In this document: positions 14,371 through 21,106 of the stretch, one piece after another
How positions within the stretch are numbered: the first letter of the stretch is position 1
Layout of the letters: the number at the start of each line of letters is the position of its first letter
The notes under the pieces: model-generated
Database searches by the model: none
Told to the model about the DNA's origin: nothing
Seen by the model: the letters and a program-made list of their open reading frames with translations, nothing else
Assembly: GCA_035260545.1 (NCBI GenBank)
Contig: DATFUZ010000055.1
Coordinates: 35,998 to 99,997 of the forward strand
Direction: 5' to 3'
Length of the DNA stretch: 64,000 nt
Source of the DNA: DATDDB01 sp035260545
GTDB taxonomy: Bacteria; Pseudomonadota; Gammaproteobacteria; Burkholderiales; Gallionellaceae
Position numbers and translations under genes: made by a program

Positions 14371-15021
14371 TTGAGAGTAATTCAGAACATCGGTGACCTG
14401 ATATTGCTGGCGCTTCTTTCGCCAGCTTGGGTATGGATTACGCTGTTCGGCGTAGTGTTCCTGGGCGGGGCGTTTGTTTTAGCGACACGAGAAGCGGTAT
14501 CGACTGAGGAGGGGAGGCGGAAGTGGCAGGATTTCGTTCACTCGAAATTGGGTAAGAAAAAACTCGCACTTGCATCCATTTTTTCCATCATCGTCGTGGG
14601 CTCAATCTTCAGCTTCATTACGTCGGGATCGCATGGGCATTGTTCTCTGGATGGACGACATCATTCTGACGAAGAATTTATCAGGGCCGCGCTGAAAGGA
14701 AATATGGGCCTTCTTACGTTTCCTGAAGTGGTTTCAGATCCTGCACAAAAAGATCGAATAATTACCGAGTTCCTTGCAAAAAATCCTGACTGCTGCAAAG
14801 TATTTCGAGACTGGTATAGTGAATTGTGGAGTAGTGAGTTAGGTGACCTGAGTTGGTTTACTTGGAACAACAACGTGGTTGTTAGAATAAGGAATGAAAA
14901 GAGCCTGAAGGCATATCGCCGCGGCGAGAAAGTGCTTCTTGATGAAGGGCTATATTACGCTACCGTTGACAATTGTCTGCAGGGAACCCACGCAATCATT
15001 GAACTTATACCTGGCGGATGA
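14371..15021 (+). CDS. Membrane-anchored protein, unknown
   Basis: A 216-residue protein. I place the start at TTG 14371 (reading MRVIQNIGDLILLA) because GAGAGAAGAAG precedes it and the open frame upstream is family C repeat. There are two N-terminal membrane segments (residues about 9-33 and 64-83), then a soluble domain of about 130 residues with several Cys and His (GSHGHCSLDGRHHS, NPDCCKVFRDWYSELW). The C-terminal domain may be extracytoplasmic. No family recognised. The gene is clearly AT-richer than the core genes and is bracketed by direct copies of a repeat, indicating acquisition. Confidence 0.6.
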   Translation: MRVIQNIGDLILLALLSPAWVWITLFGVVFLGGAFVLATREAVSTEEGRRKWQDFVHSKLGKKKLALASIFSIIVVGSIFSFITSGSHGHCSLDGRHHSDEEFIRAALKGNMGLLTFPEVVSDPAQKDRIITEFLAKNPDCCKVFRDWYSELWSSELGDLSWFTWNNNVVVRIRNEKSLKAYRRGEKVLLDEGLYYATVDNCLQGTHAIIELIPGG

Positions 15022-15087
15022 GCCCGCAAGGGGCGACCCGTGGTTGTACAACCCCTGAAGCGGTAACAACCACGCTCCGTGGCACGG

Positions 15088-15140
15088 TTTGAAAACATCC
15101 GGCGCAATGCGCTACGTTTATTGCACCCTGCGGCCCTCGA
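15088..15140 (+). repeat. Family C repeat, right copy
   Basis: AAAACATCCGGCGCAATGCG then CTACGTTTATTGCACCCTGC; same orientation as the left copy at 14268-14355. Confidence 0.7.
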
Positions 15141-15174
15141 TATACTGGCCGCGCCTTGCGCGCGATCCGTAAGC

Positions 15175-15831
15175 TCAAACGGGCAGGTGCCCGGTCTTGA
15201 CCAGTATGGTGCACCCTTCGCGGCTGTAGGGCTGGTGCAGGCTGAGGTGGGGGCTGCGCATCCAGGTGCCTTTAGGGTAGCGCCCGTGTTCGTCCTCGAA
15301 CACGCCTTCGAGCACGAGGATTTCCTCGCCGCCATGGTGACGGTGGGGATTGAAAAACGTGCCCGGCTCCCAGCGCACGAGGGCCGTATGCTGAATTTCA
15401 AAGCTGGCCAGCGGCATGACTGACAGCCCGGGCACCAGCCCCGGCCGCCAGCCGGCTGTGCGCGTGTTGACGACGACGTTCTGGCGGTCTGCGGCATCCA
15501 CATGGCGCAGCTTGACGAACAGCAGGCAGCCATCGCGCGAATGCGGCGCATGGCTGGAGCCGGGAGAATTCCGGATATAGCTGCCCGGGCCGTAGTCGCC
15601 GCTTTCGTCGCTGAAGATGCCTTCCAGCACGAAGATCTCTTCCCCCAGATCGTGCACGTGATCGGGAAAGCCCGCGCCCGGGGCAAAGCGCACGATGGAG
15701 GTGGCGCGCGCCACTTCCTCTCCATCGCGTTCGAGCATCCTGCGCTCGACCCCGGCCACAGGGCTCGGCGCCCAGGGCAGCTCGCCGGTTTGCAGCACGA
15801 CCCGCCTGGAAAAATCGACATTGAGTTTCAT
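15175..15831 (-). CDS. Bicupin protein (ChrR-cupin type)
   Basis: A 218-residue protein made of two cupin domains of the anti-ECF-sigma (ChrR) cupin-like type. Domain 1 (about 25-115) has the metal motif PDHVHDLGEEIFVLEG; domain 2 (about 130-215) has NPHRHHGGEEILVLEG. Each has two His and a Glu in the cupin positions, and both domains retain GxYxxGxxxRxP-type turns (GDYGPGSYIRNSP, GRYPKGTWMRSP). Such proteins bind a metal and can be oxygenases or sensors; the N-terminal zinc-binding anti-sigma domain of ChrR is absent, so it is not an anti-sigma factor by itself. The start at 15831 (MKLNVDFSRR) is uncertain; a TTG at 15849 is an alternative with CCGGA upstream. Confidence 0.8.
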   Translation of the reverse strand: MKLNVDFSRRVVLQTGELPWAPSPVAGVERRMLERDGEEVARATSIVRFAPGAGFPDHVHDLGEEIFVLEGIFSDESGDYGPGSYIRNSPGSSHAPHSRDGCLLFVKLRHVDAADRQNVVVNTRTAGWRPGLVPGLSVMPLASFEIQHTALVRWEPGTFFNPHRHHGGEEILVLEGVFEDEHGRYPKGTWMRSPHLSLHQPYSREGCTILVKTGHLPV

Positions 15832-15983
15832 GCGGCCAATGATACGCAAAAATCCGGAGAATTGAAGCGCAGAATTGAAGCGCCCAGGCGCCGTCAGCGC
15901 GCCCTGGCCGCTTTATCCCCTTGCCGATTTATGGCCTTGTTTATTCCCCTGGCCGCTGCCATGCGCGACGGGAAAATGCCAGC

Positions 15984-17024
15984 CTAGCCCAGCAGCCGGT
16001 TGATGGCGTAGCCGCCCATCGTCAGAAAGGCGAAGAGCAGCGTCGCCAGCAGCAGCGGCTTGATGCCCGCCTGGCGGATGGCCCCGGCGTGGGTGCGCAG
16101 GCCCAGCGCGGCCATCGCCATGGCGAGCAGCACGTTGTCGATGCGCAGCAGGGCGCTGACCAGGGCGGCGGGCAAGACGTGCAGGGAATTCACCGCGCTG
16201 GCCGCAATGAAGAGCACGGCAAACCAGGGGATGGTGATGCGCGCCTTGCCCGTGCCTTGCGCTTCGCCGCGCACATAGGAGGAGAGGATCAGCAGGAAGG
16301 GCGCGAGCATCATCACGCGCAGCATCTTTTCGATGACGGCGGTGGAGGCCGCGGTGTCGCTCACGCTCTTTCCGGCCGCGACCACTTGCGCCACCTCGTG
16401 CACGGTCGAGCCGACGTAGACGCCGTAGGCGTGTTCCGACATATGCAGGTAAGGATAGAGCAGGGGATAGCCGAACATTCCCAGCGAGCCGAACACCACC
16501 ACCGTCGCGACCGCAACCGACACCTTGTGCGCCTGGCCGCGCACCACCGGCTCTGCCGCCATCACCGCCGCCGCGCCGCAAATCGCGCTGCCCGCGCCGA
16601 TGAGGATGGAGGTTTGCTCATCCAGCCCGAACAGGCGCCTGCCGAGCACCACCGCCAGCAGCAGCGTGAGCGACACCATCACCACGTCGATCACAATGCC
16701 GTCCAGCCCCACGCCTGCGATCTGCTGGAAGGTGATGCGAAAGCCGTAGAGCACGATGGCCGTGCGCAGCAGGATGTTCTTGGAGAAATCCACGCCGGTC
16801 GCGGTGCGCGTGGCGATACGCGGAAAGATGGTGTTGCCCACCACCATGCCGAGCAGAATGGCGAGGGTGAGCGCGCTCAGTCCCAGCTTTTCGATGGCGG
16901 GCAGGTTGGCTGCTTCCAGCGCGGCAAAGGCCAGCATGCCGGCGAGCGTCACGCCCAGCCACCAGGCGGGTTCGCGCAGGCGCTGCCTGGCGCCGCCAAT
17001 GGCGTTTGAAGTCTTGCGTATCAT
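15984..17024 (-). CDS. YeiH-family membrane transporter (UPF0324)
   Basis: A 346-residue inner-membrane protein of the YeiH/UPF0324 family, annotated as putative sulfate exporters although the substrate is unproven. About ten membrane segments. Family marks include LAILLGMVVGNTIFP, VDFSKNILLRTAIVLYGFR, ILIGAGSAICGAAAVMA, GSTVHEVAQVVAAG and the final LGLRTHAGAIRQAGIKPLLL. The start at 17024 (MIRKTSN) has GAGGAACACGACC before it; the longer open frame overlaps the divergent promoter and was rejected. It is transcribed away from a LysR gene, which is the usual partner arrangement (YeiE/YeiH). Confidence 0.9.
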   Translation of the reverse strand: MIRKTSNAIGGARQRLREPAWWLGVTLAGMLAFAALEAANLPAIEKLGLSALTLAILLGMVVGNTIFPRIATRTATGVDFSKNILLRTAIVLYGFRITFQQIAGVGLDGIVIDVVMVSLTLLLAVVLGRRLFGLDEQTSILIGAGSAICGAAAVMAAEPVVRGQAHKVSVAVATVVVFGSLGMFGYPLLYPYLHMSEHAYGVYVGSTVHEVAQVVAAGKSVSDTAASTAVIEKMLRVMMLAPFLLILSSYVRGEAQGTGKARITIPWFAVLFIAASAVNSLHVLPAALVSALLRIDNVLLAMAMAALGLRTHAGAIRQAGIKPLLLATLLFAFLTMGGYAINRLLG

Positions 17025-17089
17025 GGTCGTGTTCCTCAAAGGGGCGAGCGCAGCGGCCCGGCGAGGCAGCATATTAGGATCGGCTAAAC

Positions 17090-17136
17090 CATAACGCCAA
17101 TACATAAAACTCATTAACTGATAACATGGCGTTATG
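17090..17136. promoter_or_regulatory. Inverted repeat in the YeiH/LysR divergent promoter
   Basis: CATAACGCCA at 17090-17099 and TGGCGTTATG at 17127-17136 are a perfect 10-bp inverted pair, centre-to-centre 37 bases. The right arm includes the LysR start codon. Position and symmetry fit an autoregulatory LysR operator, although the arms are further apart than in a single T-N11-A box. Confidence 0.55.
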
Positions 17137-18063
17137 AGCATCAACCTGCATTTGCTGCGCATCTTCTACACGGTCGCCGAGCAGAAAAGCTTCTCGCGCG
17201 CCGCCGGGGCGCTCTTCATCAGCCAGCCCGCCGTCTCCCGCGCCGTGCGCGAGCTGGAGCACCAGCTCGGCCTGCCGCTGATCGAGCGCGGGGCGGGCGG
17301 TGCGCGGCCGGGCAAGGGCATGCGCCTCACCGAAAGCGGCCAGGCCATGTTCGAGCACGCGCGCGGCATCTTCGCGCTGGAGCGCGCAGCGCTCGAAGAC
17401 GTGCGCGCGCGCGTCGGCCTCGCGCGCGGGCGGCTTGCCGTGGGTGCGAGCACCACCATCGCGGGCTACTGGCTGCCCGGCTATGCCGCCAGGCTCATGC
17501 ACGCGCACCCCGGCGCGGCGCTTGAGGTGCGGGTGGGCAACACCCAGGAAGTCTGCGAACAATTGATAGACTGTGAGATCGACCTGGCGCTGGTCGAAGG
17601 CGCGGTGAGCGACGCGCGCATCGCCGCCGTGCACTGGCGCGACGACGAACTGCGCATCGTCGCCCGCCCCGATTCCGCAGTGGCCCGCAAGCGCACGCCC
17701 ACCGTCGAGCACCTTAACGCGGAAAACTGGCTGCTGCGCGAAGCGGGCTCCGGCACGCGCGAATTCAGCGAACGCATGATGGAGCGGCACGGCATCCAGC
17801 CCCAGCGCATCATCGAATTCGGCAGCAACGAAGGCATCGTGCGCGCCGCCGCCGCGGGCCTCGGCATCGCCATGGTGCCCACCCAGGCCGCGCGCGAACT
17901 GTATGTGCTGAAGCAGATCAAGGCCGTGAACTACCCCCGCCCCGGCGCGTTGATCCGCCCACTCTACCTGCTCACCCTGCGCGGCCGGCCGCTGTCGCCC
18001 CTGGCGCAGGCGTTCTGCGCACTCCTGGCGCCGCAGAACGGGTCCGGCGCGGGCAGGCAGTGA
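17134..18063 (+). CDS. LysR-family regulator (YeiE-like)
   Basis: A 309-residue LysR regulator. The N-terminal winged helix-turn-helix covers residues 3-62 (LHLLRIFYTVAEQKSFSRAA, then FISQPAVSRAVRELEHQLG). The effector domain (about 90-295) includes GRLAVGASTTIAGYWLP and EFGSNEGIVRAAAAGLGIAM, typical of the CysB/YeiE-type fold. It is divergent from the YeiH-like gene, with 109 bases between starts, so it probably controls that transporter and itself through the inverted repeat that overlaps its start. The ligand is unknown. An ATG inside the palindrome is its only reasonable start. It ends 14 bases before repeat A4. Confidence 0.9.
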   Translation: MSINLHLLRIFYTVAEQKSFSRAAGALFISQPAVSRAVRELEHQLGLPLIERGAGGARPGKGMRLTESGQAMFEHARGIFALERAALEDVRARVGLARGRLAVGASTTIAGYWLPGYAARLMHAHPGAALEVRVGNTQEVCEQLIDCEIDLALVEGAVSDARIAAVHWRDDELRIVARPDSAVARKRTPTVEHLNAENWLLREAGSGTREFSERMMERHGIQPQRIIEFGSNEGIVRAAAAGLGIAMVPTQAARELYVLKQIKAVNYPRPGALIRPLYLLTLRGRPLSPLAQAFCALLAPQNGSGAGRQ

Positions 18064-18076
18064 TATGCGATTGCCC

Positions 18077-18152
18077 CTGAGGTACAATCAGACCGCTTAC
18101 GCTACAACAGCGGACGTATGCGGGATGGTGAAGAGTCCCAAATGCAGACATA
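18077..18152 (+). repeat. Family A dispersed repeat, copy A4
   Basis: CTGAGGTACAATCAGACCGC, then GCTACAACAGCGGACGTATG, CGGGATGGTGAAGAG and TCCCAAATGCAGACATA. A nearly complete copy; its end runs into AAGGAGGT, the ribosome binding site of the following gene. Confidence 0.9.
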
Positions 18153-18167
18153 AGGAGGTGCCGCTCA

Positions 18168-18884
18168 ATGGGTATTTGGGGCAAGCTCTCTGCTAAGAAG
18201 GAGCTAGACACTCGCACAGCGCTGGCTAAGTGGGCAGATACGCTCACGCCGCTGGAGATTGGGGGCAAGATCATGAATTCGGGCCGCGAAATCAAGGCCC
18301 CTTACGCCATCGCAATGGCTGTATTCATGGCTGCCAGAGGCTTCATGCAAGCACTCGATAGCAGGGCACATGATATGCCGGAGCCTTTTCAGGTGAAGCA
18401 CCCCATCGCTCACGACAAAATGTTTAGCGAGGTCGTATCTTTCTGCTATTTCGCCATCAGCACCGACGCGTACCCTGTATCAAAAGAGAAGGAGTACATG
18501 GACGAGCGCTACGACAAGTTGGACGAAGATGACGAGATTGATCCAATGGACTCCGATCCGTACTATTCGACCATTTGGCAATCAGCAATCCTCGCAGGAA
18601 GGCTCTTTCAGCGAATCACCGAGATCGATCGGGTGCCGGAGTTCTTGGTTAATCGAGCCCTCAGCTATCGGCATAGGATGCTTTTTGGAAAAGACGTAAA
18701 TATCCTTGAAGAGTTCATGCAGCACCTGTGGGAGCAATGGATACCAGAGGAGGCCAGACCTGGAGGTATATCTCTTGAGTTGCCTAATCCCGGGTTGGTC
18801 TTAATGCCACTGATTACCAGGCTGCCACTAGATGATTTGCAGGCGGGGAGTCGGTGGGCTTTCACAAAATACAAGCAAGTGTAG
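18168..18884 (+). CDS. Orphan cassette protein, unknown
   Basis: A 238-residue soluble, helix-rich protein beginning MGIWGKLSAKKELDTRTALA, with an acidic linker (LDEDDEIDPMDSD) and aromatic-rich C-terminal half (FMQHLWEQWIP). I do not recognise it. The start is well supported by AAGGAGGTGCCGCTCA, which immediately follows repeat A4, so the repeat delivers the leader. The stop codon TAG lies inside a REP (GTAGCCCGGAT at 18881), so the last residues may have changed when the REP arrived. GC content is lower than in the LysR gene next door. Confidence 0.65.
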   Translation: MGIWGKLSAKKELDTRTALAKWADTLTPLEIGGKIMNSGREIKAPYAIAMAVFMAARGFMQALDSRAHDMPEPFQVKHPIAHDKMFSEVVSFCYFAISTDAYPVSKEKEYMDERYDKLDEDDEIDPMDSDPYYSTIWQSAILAGRLFQRITEIDRVPEFLVNRALSYRHRMLFGKDVNILEEFMQHLWEQWIPEEARPGGISLELPNPGLVLMPLITRLPLDDLQAGSRWAFTKYKQV

Positions 18885-18964
18885 CCCGGATGCAATGCAA
18901 TGGAATCCGGGATGGGTTAACCTGCGGACTCAACCCGGATTCCGCTCCGCTGCATCCGGGCTAC
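18881..18964. repeat. REP pair, TAGCCCGGAT type
   Basis: GTAGCCCGGATGCAATGCAA and its inverse ending GCTGCATCCGGGCTAC, with an inner ATCCGGGATGGGTT/AACCCGGAT pair. A relative is at 47037-47114. It supplies the stop codon of the preceding gene. Confidence 0.85.
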
Positions 18965-19117
18965 GCTCGCTACGTGCACATCAATCCGGTCAAGCACGGG
19001 CTGGTGCGATACGTCGCAGACTGGCCTTGCTCGACTTTTCACCGTCTCGTTGCCGAGGGTGTTTATCCGGCAAACTGGGGCGGCGGGGACGTGGGCGAGT
19101 TGAGATACAATGATTAA
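18965..19117 (+). pseudogene. RAYT transposase remnant (C-terminal 50 codons)
   Basis: In frame after the REP the DNA reads RYVHINPVKHGLVRYVADWP then CSTFHRLVAEGVYPANWGG, matching the Tyr motif and C-terminus of the intact RAYT at 13605 (YVHINPVKHGYVQRVADWPH). The HUH motif and the whole N-terminal part are missing, so it is dead. Confidence 0.85.
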
Positions 19118-19118
19118 A

Positions 19119-19162
19119 ACATCCGGCGCAATGCGCTGCGCTTATTGCGCCCTACGCGGGCT
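19119..19162 (+). repeat. Family C repeat, third copy
   Basis: AAACATCCGGCGCAATGCGC then TGCGCTTATTGCGCCCTACG. Same orientation as the copies at 14268 and 15088. Confidence 0.7.
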
Positions 19163-19236
19163 ACAATTGGCGCAAACCTCATCCTTGGAAACGCAAGAGG
19201 GTATTAGGCGTTGGGAACTGTGGGAATACAGCCAGC

Positions 19237-19315
19237 GTAGGATGGGTGGAGCGTAGCGATACCCATCAAGTTCGGGGATAAGCTGTTGGGTATCGCTACG
19301 CTCCACCCAACCTAC
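19237..19315. repeat. Paired REP (RAYT-type, no transposase inside)
   Basis: GTAGGATGGGTGGAGCGTAG and its inverse CTACGCTCCACCCAACCTAC, 79 bases end to end. Same family as the REPs around the RAYT gene; a miniature non-autonomous form. The rest of 19316-19601 shows no gene. Confidence 0.85.
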
Positions 19316-19601
19316 AAAAGGCCCGCTTATCTGCAAACGCCATGTCCGTTCCGGGCGCGCGCGCGACGTTCCCGGATGTGTGCGCACGACTGCTCCTGCG
19401 CATATACCCGGCATTCGGCGCATCTGCCTGAGGTGACGGCTCGCTGCGCGCAATCGGCTCTGCAACGATCCCATCCCGGAATGACCATCCGCCCGCTTTG
19501 CGGTTAGAATGACAAGCTGCCCGGGCCGCAAGCATGCGTAGTGCCGCCCGGCGGGCCATGCGCAGACCGCATGGCGCATTTTCCGCCTGACTGGAGCACA
19601 C

Positions 19602-20084
19602 ATGAAATTGATACGACTCGCCCTTGCATTCCTGCTCATCGCCGGCGCGGCGCATGCCGCCGACGCTGCCGCGCCATCCACCGCCGCTCCGCCTGCTGCC
19701 ACGCCCGCTGCCACGCCCGCTGCCACGCCCGCCGCTCAGAGCAAGGCGCTCCTCGGCACGTGGGACCGCGAGGAGAACGTGCCCAACACGGGGCTGGTCG
19801 ACGGGCAGATGACCTTCGAGGCCGATGGCAACTTCCACGGCCAGGTGCAGGTGCAGGAGCGCGTGATCTGGACATTTGCCGGGAAGTGGCAGGTGCAGGA
19901 CGGGGCGATCCTTTACGACTACACCGAGTCCAGCCGTGCGGACATTCCCGTGGGCACGAAGGATAAGGACCGCATCATCAGCATCACCCCGGACAAGCTC
20001 ACCATCCAGAGCGAAACCGGCGAGGAGGTCTACGTGCGCAAGGGCGGCAAGGACGACCAGGATCTGTACACCGGGCCGCGCTGA
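19602..20084 (+). CDS. Secreted lipocalin-like small protein, unknown
   Basis: A 160-residue exported protein: Sec signal peptide (LIRLALAFLLIAGAAHA), a Thr/Pro/Ala linker made by three tandem 12-bp units (AATPAATPAATPA), then a roughly 100-residue beta-rich domain starting LLGTWDREENVPNTG. The latter resembles the small lipocalin-like or DUF-type domains that open with a GTW motif (GTWDRE, FAGKWQVQDGAILYDY). Start at 19602 has GGAGCACAC. It is alone between repeat-rich DNA and the convergent membrane gene at 20116. Ligand unknown. Confidence 0.75.
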   Translation: MKLIRLALAFLLIAGAAHAADAAAPSTAAPPAATPAATPAATPAAQSKALLGTWDREENVPNTGLVDGQMTFEADGNFHGQVQVQERVIWTFAGKWQVQDGAILYDYTESSRADIPVGTKDKDRIISITPDKLTIQSETGEEVYVRKGGKDDQDLYTGPR

Positions 20085-20115
20085 GCGGCTGCGGCCTGGC
20101 CGGGGCAGGGGCGGG

Positions 20116-20352
20116 CTACTTCCCGCCCCGGTCGAAAAGCTCGAGATAGATCACCAGCGGCCAGAGGAAGAACGCCACCAACGCCATCACCACCATGTTT
20201 CGTGTGTCCAGCGCAATCTTCGAGAATTGCGAGCCGGTGGCGGGCGTCTTCTTGGCCAGCCGCCGCGCGGTCGCGGGCAGCTTGGTGTAGTCCCACAGCA
20301 CGACCAGCGCCATGGCTGCGCCGCAGATGAAATAGAGTTTGTAGATGGACAT
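20116..20352 (-). CDS. Small membrane protein, unknown
   Basis: A 78-residue protein with two membrane segments (residues about 4-20 and 52-70) separated by a basic segment (KLPATARRLAKKTP). Start at ATG 20352 (MSIYKLYFICGA); the frame runs on upstream through the globin region but without coding quality. It lies 65 bases downstream of the globin gene on the same strand and could be its operon partner. No family is recognised. Confidence 0.6.
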   Translation of the reverse strand: MSIYKLYFICGAAMALVVLWDYTKLPATARRLAKKTPATGSQFSKIALDTRNMVVMALVAFFLWPLVIYLELFDRGGK

Positions 20353-20417
20353 GCCCGCATTGTGCCATAAAGGCGCGGCGGGCGGGCGAGGGTGTTCCGG
20401 AGTCGGCGTGCTTCCGG

Positions 20418-20846
20418 CTAGCGGCTGCTGTGAGGGATGATGATGCGCTTGCGATACGGCCAGGTCTTGCTGTAGAACGATGCTATCGAATCCTTCACGA
20501 TCTGTTTCCGGAAGGCGGCGTCTATTCTCAGCCAGCGTTCGCGCAAGTCCTCGGGCACGCCCGCCTCGCGCAACGATTCGTCGAGCAGGGCGTGGCGCAG
20601 TTCGAACAATTCCGGCGTGATGTACATCGCCTCGTGGGCATAGTGCATGTCCTTGCCCCAGTATTCGACCTCGCCGCCCATTTTTTCGGCCATGAACTGG
20701 GTCTGCCGGATCTCGATCGCTTCCTGGCTGTGGCCCGCGAAGAATTTCCCCAGCCACTCGTGCGCATACACCTTGTTGTAGAATATTTTGTGGACCTTTT
20801 GCAGGGTCGGCAGGCCGCCGACCGCATCAAACAGCGATTGCTTCAC
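20418..20846 (-). CDS. Truncated-hemoglobin-like globin
   Basis: A 142-residue protein of the bacterial globin/truncated hemoglobin type. The opening LFDAVGGLPTLQKVHKIFYN and WLGKFFAGHSQEAIEIRQTQ correspond to helices A-B and E of group I/II truncated globins, and HYAHEAMYITPELFELRHAL gives the proximal (F8) His region. Such proteins bind heme and O2 or NO. The start is GTG 20846, with AGGAGGTCTCATC as ribosome binding site. The upstream DNA has four tandem 18-bp repeats (20873-20944). The C-terminus is a little long and basic (KTWPYRKRIIIPHSSR). Confidence 0.82.
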   Translation of the reverse strand: MKQSLFDAVGGLPTLQKVHKIFYNKVYAHEWLGKFFAGHSQEAIEIRQTQFMAEKMGGEVEYWGKDMHYAHEAMYITPELFELRHALLDESLREAGVPEDLRERWLRIDAAFRKQIVKDSIASFYSKTWPYRKRIIIPHSSR

Positions 20847-20872
20847 GATGAGACCTCCTGAATCTGCGGCCG

Positions 20873-20944
20873 CCAGACTGGCACATAGCTCCAGACTGGC
20901 GCATAGCTCCAGACCGGCGCATCAATCCGGGCTGGGGCGTTAAT
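20873..20944. repeat. Four 18-bp tandem repeats upstream of the globin gene
   Basis: Units at 20873, 20891, 20909 and 20927: CCAGACTGGCACATAGCT, CCAGACTGGCGCATAGCT, CCAGACCGGCGCATCAAT, CCGGGCTGGGGCGTTAAT. They diverge in order away from the gene. They start 26 bases upstream of the globin start codon. Confidence 0.9.
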
Positions 20945-21106
20945 CATGCATACGAGATGTATGTTTAAGTGCAGATTACCCAAAATCGGGCCCGCTTACA
21001 AGCGCAACGATGCAGGCAATGCTCATCGCGCATAAGCGGCGGGGCGCAAGCCGGTCCCCAGGATTTTCGCAAGCGCGCCGCAGCCAAGCGGGTCCGGGCG
21101 GTCCGC

